Below are positions 10,735 through 20,852 of a stretch of 64,000 bases of DNA, piece by piece; within the stretch, counting starts at the first letter, position 1, and each line of letters starts with the position of its first letter. This DNA is from Fragilariopsis cylindrus CCMP1102. Its lineage: Eukaryota > Bacillariophyta > Bacillariophyceae > Bacillariales > Bacillariaceae. The notes under the pieces are model-generated. The model was given only the letters and a program-made list of their open reading frames with translations, searched no databases and was not told the DNA's origin. Location: positions 248,001-312,000 of the forward strand of contig FMBT01000330.1 of the NCBI GenBank assembly GCA_900095095.1, read 5' to 3'. The position numbers and the translations under genes are program-made.

Positions 10735-12073
10735 ATGATAAATCCTTGTGCTAGTAGTAGTAGTAGAAAATTGTTCGCAGTATGCTCATCCTCACTGTTG
10801 TTGTTGGTAGCATTTGGTTATGATAATAATCGATCACTTTTTTCTACTGCGATGAATGTTGCTGCCACTACTTCATCTCAATACCAATACAAGTAACAGA
10901 ATGTGCGATTGTTGGTGTTGGAGTATTAGGAACAAGAATTTGTAAACAATTATTACGTGATCCTGACTTTAAAGATTGGAAATGTAAGTATTGTACTATA
11001 TTGAATATTGCAATACTAGTAATGTGTTCAGTCAGTCAGTCTGTGTGTGTGGCTGTATGTGTGTGTGCTCGTACCTAAGCAATGGGTCGTAACCATCATA
11101 TCAATCGCATCGCACCTGGCACTATATCGACCATTCCTCCTCAAATTTTTGTTTTCCCCTCGTTTCCTTTTCATTTGTTTACACCGACGCATTAAAAAGT
11201 CACTGGAATTACCAAAAGTACTACACGACATGATGAAATATTGAAAGAAGTATTGGGAGGAGATGATGATAACCAGTATTCGAATCGTTTCGAGCTTCGA
11301 ACGGCAGCAGTAGACAAAGATTCAGATGAGAATACTACGATGATACGATCAAAATCAATAAAAAATTCAAACATTGTGTATTTTGTGCTCCACCGTCTGG
11401 TTTCGATGATTATCCATCAGCAATCCGGGGTGCGATTGATGATCTTTGGATGGGACAACACACTGACGACGGATCATTTATTTTTACCTCAAGCGGTGGT
11501 GTATACGGGATTGGTGGTGATAGTATCGATGCTGCATTAATTACTACAGAATCAACTCCGTTACCTACCAATCCAATTCCACGAATTGGACGAATAATCA
11601 ATGCAGAGAATGAAGTATTGAAAGAAAAGGGTGGATCAGTTATGAGATTAGCAGGATTGTACTTATTGAATCGTGGTGCACATAATTTTTGGTTGGGTAA
11701 CACAGCCGAAGAAACTAAGGACGAAATTACCAGTCGACCTGATAGTTTAATCAATTTGTTACATTATGAAGATGCAGCGGGAGCAGTCGTTGCTGCATTA
11801 AAACATAATATTAATTCTCGACAGGAACAAGATGATGATGAAGAAAAAAGGGGCGAGATATTTCTAGTCAGTGATGGACATCCATTAACGCGTCAACAAA
11901 TTTGTGAATCTAGTTTAAAAAATAAAAGATATGATGGTCGGACGATACCAAAATTTACAGGTTCAAAAGAAAAGGGTGATCTAATTGGAAAAGTCTATGA
12001 TGGAAGTTATACAAACAAAGTTTTAAATTGGAAACCAAGATACGAATCTTTCGATACTTTTATGTCATCGTGA
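10735..12073 (+). CDS. NAD(P)-binding Rossmann-fold protein (extended SDR/epimerase-like)
   Basis: The ATG at 10735 starts a hydrophobic leader (SSSLLLLVAFG) with a possible plastid AF step. Just before VTEC a one-base break occurs, then the nucleotide-binding motif AIVGVGVLGTRI (GxGxxG) appears. An intron at 10984-11199 (GTAAGT...AAG) joins exon 2. A second break lies in the A6 run at 11360-11365. The remainder reads FCAPPSGFDDYP, FIFTSSGGVYG, MRLAGLYLLNRGAH, NLLHYEDAAGAVVAAL, FLVSDGHPLTRQQICE. This is the layout of atypical extended SDR proteins (YeeZ-like epimerases): TSSGGVYG corresponds to the active-site region and HYEDAAGA to the epimerase family's HVDDVA element. The substrate is unknown. 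A C-terminal VLNWKPRY matches the family's end. Acting in the plastid is an inference. Confidence 0.72.
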
Positions 12074-12216
12074 GTGTGAGTGTACACAATAATATAAGAA
12101 AATCTTAAACGCACTAGAATCAACTCGATCAATCAAAAAGAATTGTGATCTCTCACAGCACATATGAGTCGTTTAAAAAGAGAAATACCTAATAAAATAA
12201 TAATATGTGTTGTGCT

Positions 12217-13758
12217 TTATTCGATAGAAATATTTAACATAACCTCCTTGACTTCGAATTTATCAGGATCGGAATTATAATTCGTATCGAAGTAATAATC
12301 CATTACTGAAACCTTATGTTGTTGCTCTTGTTGTTCCTGAATCGCCTCCCGAAATAATTCTGTTACGATGAAACGATTAAAATTAGGATATAATCGATAT
12401 CCCTGCTCTTGCAACAGTATTTGCGATTGCAACGTAACATCTCCATCAATAGCAACAGTAATAACAAGATCTGCTAACGCGTCATCAACAAAATCTTGTA
12501 AGTCGTCTGTTGTTTCAGGCCTGTCTCGGTTGACTCCAGATACTAATCCCAAATTATTAAGTTTTCGACCTAACGAATCAGTCTGTTCGAGTGCAGTAAG
12601 GAGTTTATTCTTCAGAATGTCATTGCGTTGTTGTTGTTGCTGTACTAATGACGATGATGATACTGATACTGATGATGATACTGATGATCCGTTTAAGTTG
12701 TTGTTACTATTATCTACCAGTTGCAACATATCAATCAAACGTTGACCGACGGTACGTTCGTATTCTATTCGGAACTTTGAAAAATTTATTCTGTTTTCGT
12801 TTTCAAGTATCAATTCTGAATATGCCTTGAAATGTGCATATACAATGAAATTGAATTGTGATGCAGTTTGGAATAGTAACAAGTCATCATTATTATCTAT
12901 TGAGAAAACAACTCCCGATCTTTCAAATGAAGATTTTGTTAATCTTGCAATTTGTTCAATTTTTGTATTCAATTTTTGTTGTGATAACGATGTCGATTTC
13001 AAAAATACATCGTCGGATATATCTAATATTTGTTGCGCGGTATTTATGTTCAATGGCATAATCATATTATTATTTTGATTACTATTCTGTCTTCTTTTCT
13101 GTTGATCTTGTTGCTGTTGCTGATTCATTCGCTGACCTCCCAATCCGTACGTGTCACTAAATTTTTCCCATCGTCCATCAATTTTATCCATAAATTGAGC
13201 TCCCTTCACGACAGATGTTCGTACTGACACACCTAAATCACTAGTTGTAACAACTTTTGTGATCCGTGCACCAACTTCCCCTGCTCGTCCTGTGGAAGGT
13301 GCAGCAATCAGTGCAAAACCTCCTACTAAGAGCGTTTGTAATAGTTTTCTTCGCCGTTGCGTTACGCTGCTTCGATCATCATAGGCACCGCCAGTACTAC
13401 TACTGTCGTAATCGTCGTCATCATTGTCGTCGTCATACAACATCATCATATCGATTTCGTCTTCGTTTTCTTTTTGTTCTTTTTCTTTGATACAAAAGTT
13501 CAACTGTTGCCATCGCATATACGGTTGTTGTTGTCGTCGTCGACGACGATGAGGTTGCCATTGCCATTGCCATTGACTTTCGTGATCATGTTGTTGATAC
13601 AAGATGTGTTGACGCCGATATTGGTACTTGTAGTTACAACTGAATGCAGAAATTTTCGTTAGCACCGGTATCACTGTTGCATCGTGAAGTGATATAATCA
13701 CTATCCACACAACTACTGCAGCTGCTGCTTTTGCTACAGAGGTGCTAATGGATGCCAT
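12217..13758 (-). CDS. Predicted thylakoid-lumen protein with Tat-type signal, function unknown
   Basis: An intact 513-aa ORF. The N-terminus has a hydrophobic signal ending in KISAFSC (AF plastid motif), then a basic Gln-rich transit region. A second targeting signal follows at about residues 137-160: RRRKLLQTLLVGGFAL then AAPSTGRAGEV, a twin-arginine plus hydrophobic core plus Ala cleavage site. The mature part begins with RITKVVTTSDLGVSVRTSVVKGAQFMDKIDG, continues WEKFSDTYGLG, and is mostly helical. The tripartite leader argues for delivery to the thylakoid lumen through the Tat pathway. The mature start reads like a conserved protein of plastid-bearing organisms, but I cannot name it. Gln/Asn/Ser runs interrupt it. 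Convergent with the Rossmann-fold gene, with 143 nt between stops. Confidence 0.75.
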   Translation of the reverse strand: MASISTSVAKAAAAVVVWIVIISLHDATVIPVLTKISAFSCNYKYQYRRQHILYQQHDHESQWQWQWQPHRRRRRQQQPYMRWQQLNFCIKEKEQKENEDEIDMMMLYDDDNDDDDYDSSSTGGAYDDRSSVTQRRRKLLQTLLVGGFALIAAPSTGRAGEVGARITKVVTTSDLGVSVRTSVVKGAQFMDKIDGRWEKFSDTYGLGGQRMNQQQQQDQQKRRQNSNQNNNMIMPLNINTAQQILDISDDVFLKSTSLSQQKLNTKIEQIARLTKSSFERSGVVFSIDNNDDLLLFQTASQFNFIVYAHFKAYSELILENENRINFSKFRIEYERTVGQRLIDMLQLVDNSNNNLNGSSVSSSVSVSSSSLVQQQQQRNDILKNKLLTALEQTDSLGRKLNNLGLVSGVNRDRPETTDDLQDFVDDALADLVITVAIDGDVTLQSQILLQEQGYRLYPNFNRFIVTELFREAIQEQQEQQHKVSVMDYYFDTNYNSDPDKFEVKEVMLNISIE

Positions 13759-14276
13759 CTCAATAACATTGATACTGCTGCCTTGTCTCTTTCGTGGGTG
13801 ATATCTAAATTTATCACCGACATACCGTACATTGCTTTCATGTTAGCGTTATCGGCACCCTTTTTGGGGTCCTATATTATTCGGGGGGGGGGGGGGGTTA
13901 TCCCTCAAAAATTGCACTTAACCCCCCCCCTTTGAGACAGAGCGAAAGCCCTTTCAAAAGCTCCCTTTTTGCTTTTATCTGCACCTACGCATTCGCGGTT
14001 ATCGCTATGCAGTATCTTGTTTAAATATCTAAAACTCTTCGTGGATATGGTAACACCCTACGGTACTGGGTCAAAGCTCAATTAATTTTGTCCAATTCTT
14101 CACTTTCATTCCGGTCATCAAAGATTTTCATCTTTTTTAGTCTTTTTTATCTGTAAATTATCGCGTGTTTTTGCTGTGAAGAGAGAGGGAGAGAGAGAGA
14201 GAGAGAGAGATAGTCAAAAATCGAGGATACTGTATTGTTATTCTTTGCTGGGATTTTTCTATATTTATCAACCAAG
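13759..14276. repeat. Divergent intergenic region with G15/C9 tracts and GA microsatellite
   Basis: About 520 nt between divergent genes. It holds a run of 15 G (13883-13897) followed 24 nt later by 9 C (13922-13930), able to pair as a hairpin. A GA microsatellite lies at 14179-14210, about 65 nt upstream of the next start codon. No coding signal. Confidence 0.7.
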
Positions 14277-15653
14277 ATGGCGATTTCATTAAGAAAAGGT
14301 AATACTTCGTCAAAGAAGCAGCTTCCTTCAAGATTTCAACAATGTACATACATTATTCTACTTGGGACGACAGTGCTTTTATTGGCACACAGTTATTCAT
14401 CTACTCTGACATATCATTATTTCTTTCAAACAAAAGAAACACGAGGAGAAAGGAATATAGAAATGACAGTGCCAAATTCAACCTACTTCTGTCCGATTCA
14501 AGAGTTGAAGATTGGTAGCTGGGTCAATATAACATACGATCTTCCTCCATACACACCAATGAGAGGAGAAGTGCAGCAAAAGACATGCTCTGATTTCAAA
14601 CAGAACAGCACATTCAAAACGTGGATATGGGAGCCAGAAGCAATTCATTCCAAAGGGTGTTCGTTCAAAAGTTTTGAAGAGGAATCATACTGTCGCTTAA
14701 TGAAAAACAAAACTGTGGCAATTATTGGTGATTCCATTTCGTTTGATCACTTTCTTTCACTCTCTCATTTGCTGGGAGTTCCACAAGCCCTGCCACGAGC
14801 TATGAATAAGGATGCATTGCTCATAAGTCAGGTATGCAATAAAGAAGATGGCAATAACAATAAGAATACCAATAGCAATAATAGTGCCGATGGTGTTGGT
14901 GGTGATAGCTCAAGCTCAAAATTAATTGGAAAACGTGATTTCTTCCTACATTCTGTCAGAAAAATTGTTCGTGATCACTTTCCTGATGTTCTTGTTCTCA
15001 ATCGAGGTGCGCATTATGTGCCAAACAATCAGTTGCTTGGGCATCTAAATAACAATCTATTTCCTCAATTAAACGATTGGCAAGCAATGTGTGAGTTGGA
15101 ACACAAAGATTGTCTCTTGATTTGGCGAACAACAGTGCCAGGTCATCCAAATTGTGCACAGTTTACAAGACCTTCAGATTCAGTAGAGGAGATGGAACAT
15201 ATTATTGCAACATATGATGGTATTTCATGGACTGGTTTTCATTGGAATGAAACTAAGATCCAAAATGAGTTGGTGTTGAAAGCTTTTCAAATTCAAAAAC
15301 AGCGGCTAATCTTTCCTATGAGGTTATGGATGCATATCATGTGAACATTTTGCGACCCGACATGCATGCCGCAAAAAATGACTGCTTACATACGGTACGT
15401 ACGTTGCACATAAGTGCTAGATAGAGAAGACAGATGAAAGTCAAGCCAAGTCAGTCTGTACTGCTCTGTTTATGATATCTTATGGTCCTGCACTTTACTG
15501 TATTGTCCTCTTCTTCTTGCACCTCATAACCGTTCTGCTAATCCTATTCATAAAATGTTGTTACAACAACAACAACAACAACAACAGTGTCTGCCCAAGG
15601 ATAACACCTATAGTTGGCTTTTAAATCACATGCTACATGTTAAGTTTACTTAA
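14277..15653 (+). CDS. PC-esterase/TBL-like type II membrane protein
   Basis: The ATG at 14277 sits in a good context (AAGATGG). An upstream in-frame TTG extension is not needed. Residues about 22-42 form a signal anchor, so the catalytic part should face the Golgi lumen or cell exterior. Family features: a Cys-rich start (FCPIQEL, GCSFKSFEEESYC), the catalytic GDS block AIIGDSISFDHF, the Arg block VLVLNRGAHY, and WRTTVPGHPNC. A one-base break in the T run at 15284-15287 separates the last block, YEVMDAYHVNILRPDMHAAKNDCLH, which carries the expected D-x-x-H dyad. A short intron (15395-15587) then joins a final exon, CLPKDNTYSWLLNHML, ending at 15653. The family (plant TBL, CAS1 and related SGNH proteins) O-acylates or deacylates glycans; the diatom substrate is unknown. 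Confidence 0.82.
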
Positions 15654-15928
15654 TTTCAGACAAGCAATGCGTTTTTTTGATACGATGGATTTAGAAAGAA
15701 ATAGTTTTCTATGACTAGTCTAGTGCCATTAAAAATGTGTAGCAGTGATAGATATCAGTGTAACCAAGTTTCCAATCTACGTCGTATTTGTACACTACTA
15801 ACTCGTTTCTATCATCATAGACGGTGGTAATGCGTTTGGGATGATTGAAGTTGACTACAGTACAATTAATTGTAGAAAAAATACGAAGCAAATCAATTTA
15901 GTGCTAGTCCTTCCTATCTTATCTTATC
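15654..15928. other. Short convergent intergenic region
   Basis: No gene is seen between the convergent TBL-like and hydrolase genes. A pentamer repeat (CTTAT)n sits at 15915-15942 at the end of the hydrolase reading frame. Confidence 0.5.
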
Positions 15929-16956
15929 TTATCTTATCTTATTTTCCCGAGTTTTTAAAAAGTTCAAAAATTTCCGTGAATGGTTTAAAATTATATCCTC
16001 GGGTATGTCATTATGTCCTCTGTTTTGTATCCATAAAGGTGGATACTCTAGGGAACTATGACAAGAACGTTCTTGCAATTGTGCGTATAGTGATCTACCA
16101 TTATTGCATGGTACGACCAAGTCATCTGTTCCGTGCATAATAAAGACTGGGCACAGTATATTTTCTATCTTGGAATAATTTCGAAAGATGTCCATTGGGT
16201 ATAATGTATACGATGAGCATACACCAATAAAGCATCGTATACCACTTTCTAATGGAGATTGTAAGATACAACCAGCAATATTTGGAGAACGGGAACATAA
16301 ATCTACTGTCGGTCCGGTACCAAGTGATCTACCAAAAAGAACAATAAGTGAAGGATCAATTCCAGCCATATCCGTTGCGTATCGGTATGCTGCATCAATT
16401 GCATCATAACAATTCTGTTCAGAGGGTCGGCCATCCGATATAGAATATCCTTTTTTGATGGTAAAATAGTAAAGTAGTAGTAATAATAAAGGATGACAGA
16501 AAATAAAAGTAATCATTAGTCCGTTCGTTCATTCATTCATTCGTTCATTCGTTCGTTCGTTCGTTCGTACATTCATGCACACGGCGTTTCTCCTTTTCTT
16601 TTCAGTACAGAAATCATGAGCTATTAGTAGCTCAACAATAAAAGCTGATATATGTATATATATACTTGCGTCGAACGGTACGCGTACGTACCTGGATATT
16701 CATAAGCTATAACATTAACATCTAATTCATTTGAAATAATATCCAAGTAATTCAAACTAAGACCAACATCTTCTGCATTGCCATGACTGTATATGATAGT
16801 ATATTTTGCTCCACATTTTTTGATATGGACTGTAGGAATAAGATAACCACACCTAGCTGTTTTTAAAAATTTAAGATCTGGTCGTGATCGTAGCATCTGT
16901 TCACTATATTTTTTGGGTGGGTGAGGAAATGCGATCGCAGATACAATTGCACCCAT
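15929..16956 (-). CDS. Alpha/beta hydrolase of the ABHD17 (depalmitoylase-like) group
   Basis: Two exons, 16956-16692 and 16449-15929, with a 242-nt intron whose removal joins ...YEYPG to YSISDG. Product 261 aa. Alpha/beta hydrolase fold: oxyanion-strand element IIYSHGNAEDVG, nucleophile elbow LFGRSLGTGP (Ser), acid MHGTDDLVVP (Asp) and His in NRGHNDI complete the triad. The GYSxSxGxPSE step and N-terminus MGAIVSAIAFPHPP match ABHD17-type proteins, which remove palmitate from proteins at membranes in animals. That activity here is inference. The C-terminus lacks extra domains. A pentanucleotide repeat forms the last codons and octamer ATTCGTTC repeats (16522-16568) lie in the intron region downstream of the donor. 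Confidence 0.88.
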
Positions 16957-17597
16957 AATTATTTATTTATTATTATGGAGGAGTATCTGGTATTGTAGTC
17001 AGTCTTCGTCTGCAATGTATTTTGTGTTTTTGTTCGATAACTGTTCTTTTATCGACTTAGTTCAGCATTCAGCATTGGCATCATTATTTTGTTATGTGCT
17101 AACGTATTGTTATTTCGATTATGTTGTTATGTGATATCAGCGAGCGGAAATTGCGCACTAAAATTACGGTAACGTTTGTACGATGATCTCTCGTGTTAAA
17201 TTCAAAATTGACAACTCAAATTTCAGACCACAAAATATTTAATCGATAGTATCGAAAAGACACAAAAGAAGAATGACATACGATAATAATTCAGATGATA
17301 ACGATAACGGCGACGATAATGACGGCGACGACGAGTACAATACTTATTTACATTGTGGCCAGGTGAAAATTCAATGGAAGAAGAAATCGTAGCCGCGTTG
17401 AGAAATGAAAGGATATGATCACATGACTTTGATATAATTTACTATACATAATCAGTTGTAAAGTGGGACGTCTACTTAAAAACGCCATATCACAGCATCG
17501 GGACATGCATATTGAAATGCTGAAAAAAAAACAGAAAGCACGCTTATCTTCGGATTTCATTAGACTTATTATTGATCTCCTTCCTTAAGCTTATTTT
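16957..17597. other. Intergenic, no gene seen
   Basis: About 640 nt between two minus-strand genes. It is AT-rich, with no family signal on either strand. It must contain the hydrolase promoter. Confidence 0.45.
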
Positions 17598-18892
17598 TTA
17601 TTGCTTGGAACTATTCCTTCTTCGCTCGGTTAATGCCCTACCAACAGCGGCTCTACTTTTCCGTGCTGCCTTTGGATCCATGCAAGATATTGCTGCTATC
17701 CTATACATCTCATGGAACGTAACAGCAGAATACAAACTATTCGCTACATCCGTGATTGTTCGACGATTTTTGACTACTTCCATCCCATAATGGATCAATT
17801 CACATGCATCATCTCCGCATATGTGTACACCAACGATCCGTCCAGTAGACTTCTGAAATACAAGTTTAAGTAATCCATTGGGAGAAAAGACAAGTCCACG
17901 GAGACATTCCGCGTACAATGCGATGCCCTCACCAGCATCAATACCTAATATCTCGGCTTGTTTCGTTGAAAGACCGAAGTATGCTGCTTCTGGCGACGAC
18001 CAGATTCCGACAGGGAATGCAAACTACCAAAAACAATGATAATATGCAGGTCAAAAGAAAGAAAAAAGCACCGTTTGTAAGATCATTATTTAAGAATAAG
18101 AATGGGTATCAAGTACGTCTCAAATGAACTCACCGGATTGGCGGTGAGGGTGGTAGGATTGACACCGGCCGCCTGACTGAGAAGATCATCCTCGAGTGCA
18201 CATGATTCGTCGTCAGGATCACACGCACTAACAATAGCCGAGGTATCATTGTCCAGGGGATTAGAAGGAGGAAACATGTTCTTGACGGCAGCTACACCCT
18301 GCGCAACACCCGTCGATGCTAAGAAAGGTCGCCCTAATACGTCCCCGGCACCGTAAACATTACGGTCCTTCACACCATTTGCTCTGAAAAGATTATCAAC
18401 GGCTATCCCACCGTATTCATCGACTTCGATTCCCGCTGCCTCTAAGTTCAGATTATTAGTGTTGGGGAGCCGGCCCACGGCTGCTACGTACGCATCACAT
18501 TTTATTTCATGGACGCTACTCAATGGACGGTCATTTTCTCCACCCTTAGCCTTCAAACTAATCTTTAAGGGGACGATACGATTCTGGTTATTGTAGGCGT
18601 TAGCTGCTGTAGCTGAAGCCATCGCCGATGAAGAAGGAACTTCGATCGTCCCTACCTCACATCCACGTTCGATTTTGATCCCGGAACGGATTAGGTCAGC
18701 TACTAACGTGGCGGCTATATCTTTGTCTAAACCGATTTTCATTAATGCGTTTTTCGGACTATTATCGCGAATCAATAATGTGACGTCATCGCAACCTAAA
18801 TTTGAAAATATTTTAGCAAATTCGATTGCAACGATCCCACTATTTTATGTTTACGTCGAAATAATGCAGCAGTGTCATACGAGCAAATGTTA

Positions 18893-18927
<35 letters not shown>

Positions 18928-20273
18928 AAGTTGAATCAGGATCGACGATGAATCCTAGAAAAAAAACACAAGATATTATCTAATGCTTACCTTCCAGTGA
19001 TTACGACGGATTTTGGAAGATAATTTAGTCCATTGATTGAATCTGAATCGAATACACGAACTCCATCAAAGGGAATCCCCGATGGTCGAAAAGGTCTGGA
19101 TCCTGTCGCGATCAAGATTTTGTCTGTTGAAATAGTCGTCGTCGTCGTTGTTGTTTTGCCATTATCGTCATCATTCGATATAACCAAATGATGAGACCCA
19201 CCATCGGAATTATCATCAAATTTTGCATATCCCTCAACTAAAGTAACACCAGCATATTCGAGTTGCCTTTTGATATCCCGTGCATTGAAGGATGCGAGTT
19301 CGGCACACGAACTAACAATTTCATTCCACACTAAATTTTCAACAAATATTTTTTTGTGTGTTAGAAAAATAATTATTGTGTTTGGTTTTCAATAAATCTA
19401 CGAAATCATTCGATTCATTCCGTAATCGTTTAAAACAAAACAAGACAAAACAAAAAAACTCCTCCGTGAATCCGTTTATCTATCTATCCATAACACTTAC
19501 CGCTATCTTCCCGTAATCCCATGCCACGTAACGCCGATACTTGGATCCGTTTCGCTGTATCTCGTAATGCCTTAGAAAACAATCCTATTTATGATTTAAA
19601 AAAGAAGATTTCGAGAGAATCAAATCAATATCCAGTAAGAATCACATTCAACAAAAAACACAACCCAACGCAATACAATACAACTTTTGTATCAACAAAA
19701 GCACATGATAAACAGTTACAATTAAATTAAGAAAAAAACAGGGAGGAAAATAATCGTCCTCAACTCACCCGTCGGTCCACCGATTGATAAATCTTCATTG
19801 GTTTCTTCATTCATTAATTTTCCTGATGCACGGGGTGCGTCAATCAAAACGACTTTCGTTTTCCTATTTTTTGATGGATTGCCTGAATCTGAATCTGAGT
19901 CTGAGTCTGATGATGACAACATTTGCGATGCTGCTGCTATCGCAGCCTGTACACCAACAGGACCAGCACCGATTACAGCTAAATCGTATTTGTAGGGGTG
20001 AGAAGAAGAATCGTCATCGTCATTGTCATTGTTAGAGCTTAAAGAAAGAGACGACGATTTGCTAGATGTTGTACTTGTAGTAATCAATCTCGTTGCTGTT
20101 GTTGTTGTGGCTATGGCCAATGATCTCGTTGCATCAGTTCGTAGAATTAACTCTTGTCGTCTTGATATAATTTGAAAAGAAACCACACCAGTGTGTGGAG
20201 AAAAAATCACAACAAGTGATAATATCAACGGCAGGAGAAGCGATACGCCGCCCACTAATGATAGATGTCTCAT
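17598..20273 (-). CDS. Plastid-targeted class I flavin oxidoreductase (SthA/dihydrolipoamide-dehydrogenase-like) lacking the redox cysteines
   Basis: Five exons: 20273-19769, 19584-19501, 19330-18991, 18839-18134, 18023-17598. All have GT-AG introns and phases agree, giving 686 aa. The N-terminus has a signal peptide (SLLLPLILSLVVIF...VVSFQII) followed by a Ser/Thr-rich transit stretch. FAD-binding LAVIGAGPVGVQAA comes next, then IATGSRPFRPSG, a second dinucleotide motif ITGSGIVAIEFAKIF, YVAAVGRLPNTNNL, VYGAGDVLGRPFLAS, and the interface domain (GLLKLVFQ, VGVHICGDDACELIHYG, AVTFHEMYRIAA). The overall order matches soluble pyridine nucleotide transhydrogenase and dihydrolipoamide dehydrogenase. 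Where relatives carry the CxxxxC or single Cys before PSKALR, this protein reads GGPTGLFSKALRD, so no active disulfide can form there. A transhydrogenase- or diaphorase-like role is inference. The GA microsatellite at 18896-18924 is in intron 3. Confidence 0.87.
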
Positions 20274-20852
20274 CCTAAGATGTATATTATGTGTCCTAAG
20301 ATATATATTATGTGCACAATAATGTAGGCTACTCTATTGAATTTGCTGTCGGGTGTACCTGACTGTGGCGGTAGTTTTTCCTCCTTTTCTATGTCAATGG
20401 TACAAGTACAAGTAAGTTATGTTGTTTGTTGTTTGACAAATCAAATCATTGAGAGCGAGAAGAGAACAGAGAGGGCAGAGAAGCAGAGAAGGTTATCAGT
20501 CGCGCCAACAAAAAAAAAGTGACAGCTTGAAACCTAAACTTTTAGTCGTATGAGTCGAGACTAAGTCGAGTCGAGACTAAGTCGAGTCACGAAAGTCTTT
20601 TTCGATCTTTAAAATCTTCCTCATCTGTTCTTGGCCACAAATCTTGTATGCCAAAAGCGTGTGTTAGTTTTGGACTCAACATACTCATGTACGGTACTGA
20701 CTAATGTATCGGCATATAATAACACCCATTAAGATCCAGCGAAGGAAAGGAAAGGACAGATATCCTTCCAATCAACTTTCCGTACTACTCTATTATTATA
20801 TAGAATAGCAAAAAGGTAGAGGACAGCAAGGCTTCCCAAAAGTAGAATAATA
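20274..20852. promoter_or_regulatory. Divergent intergenic region
   Basis: About 580 nt between two divergent plastid-signal genes, so probably shared promoters. It contains a short tandem repeat built on GAGTCGAGACTAAGTC at about 20546-20590. No gene is supported. Confidence 0.45.
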
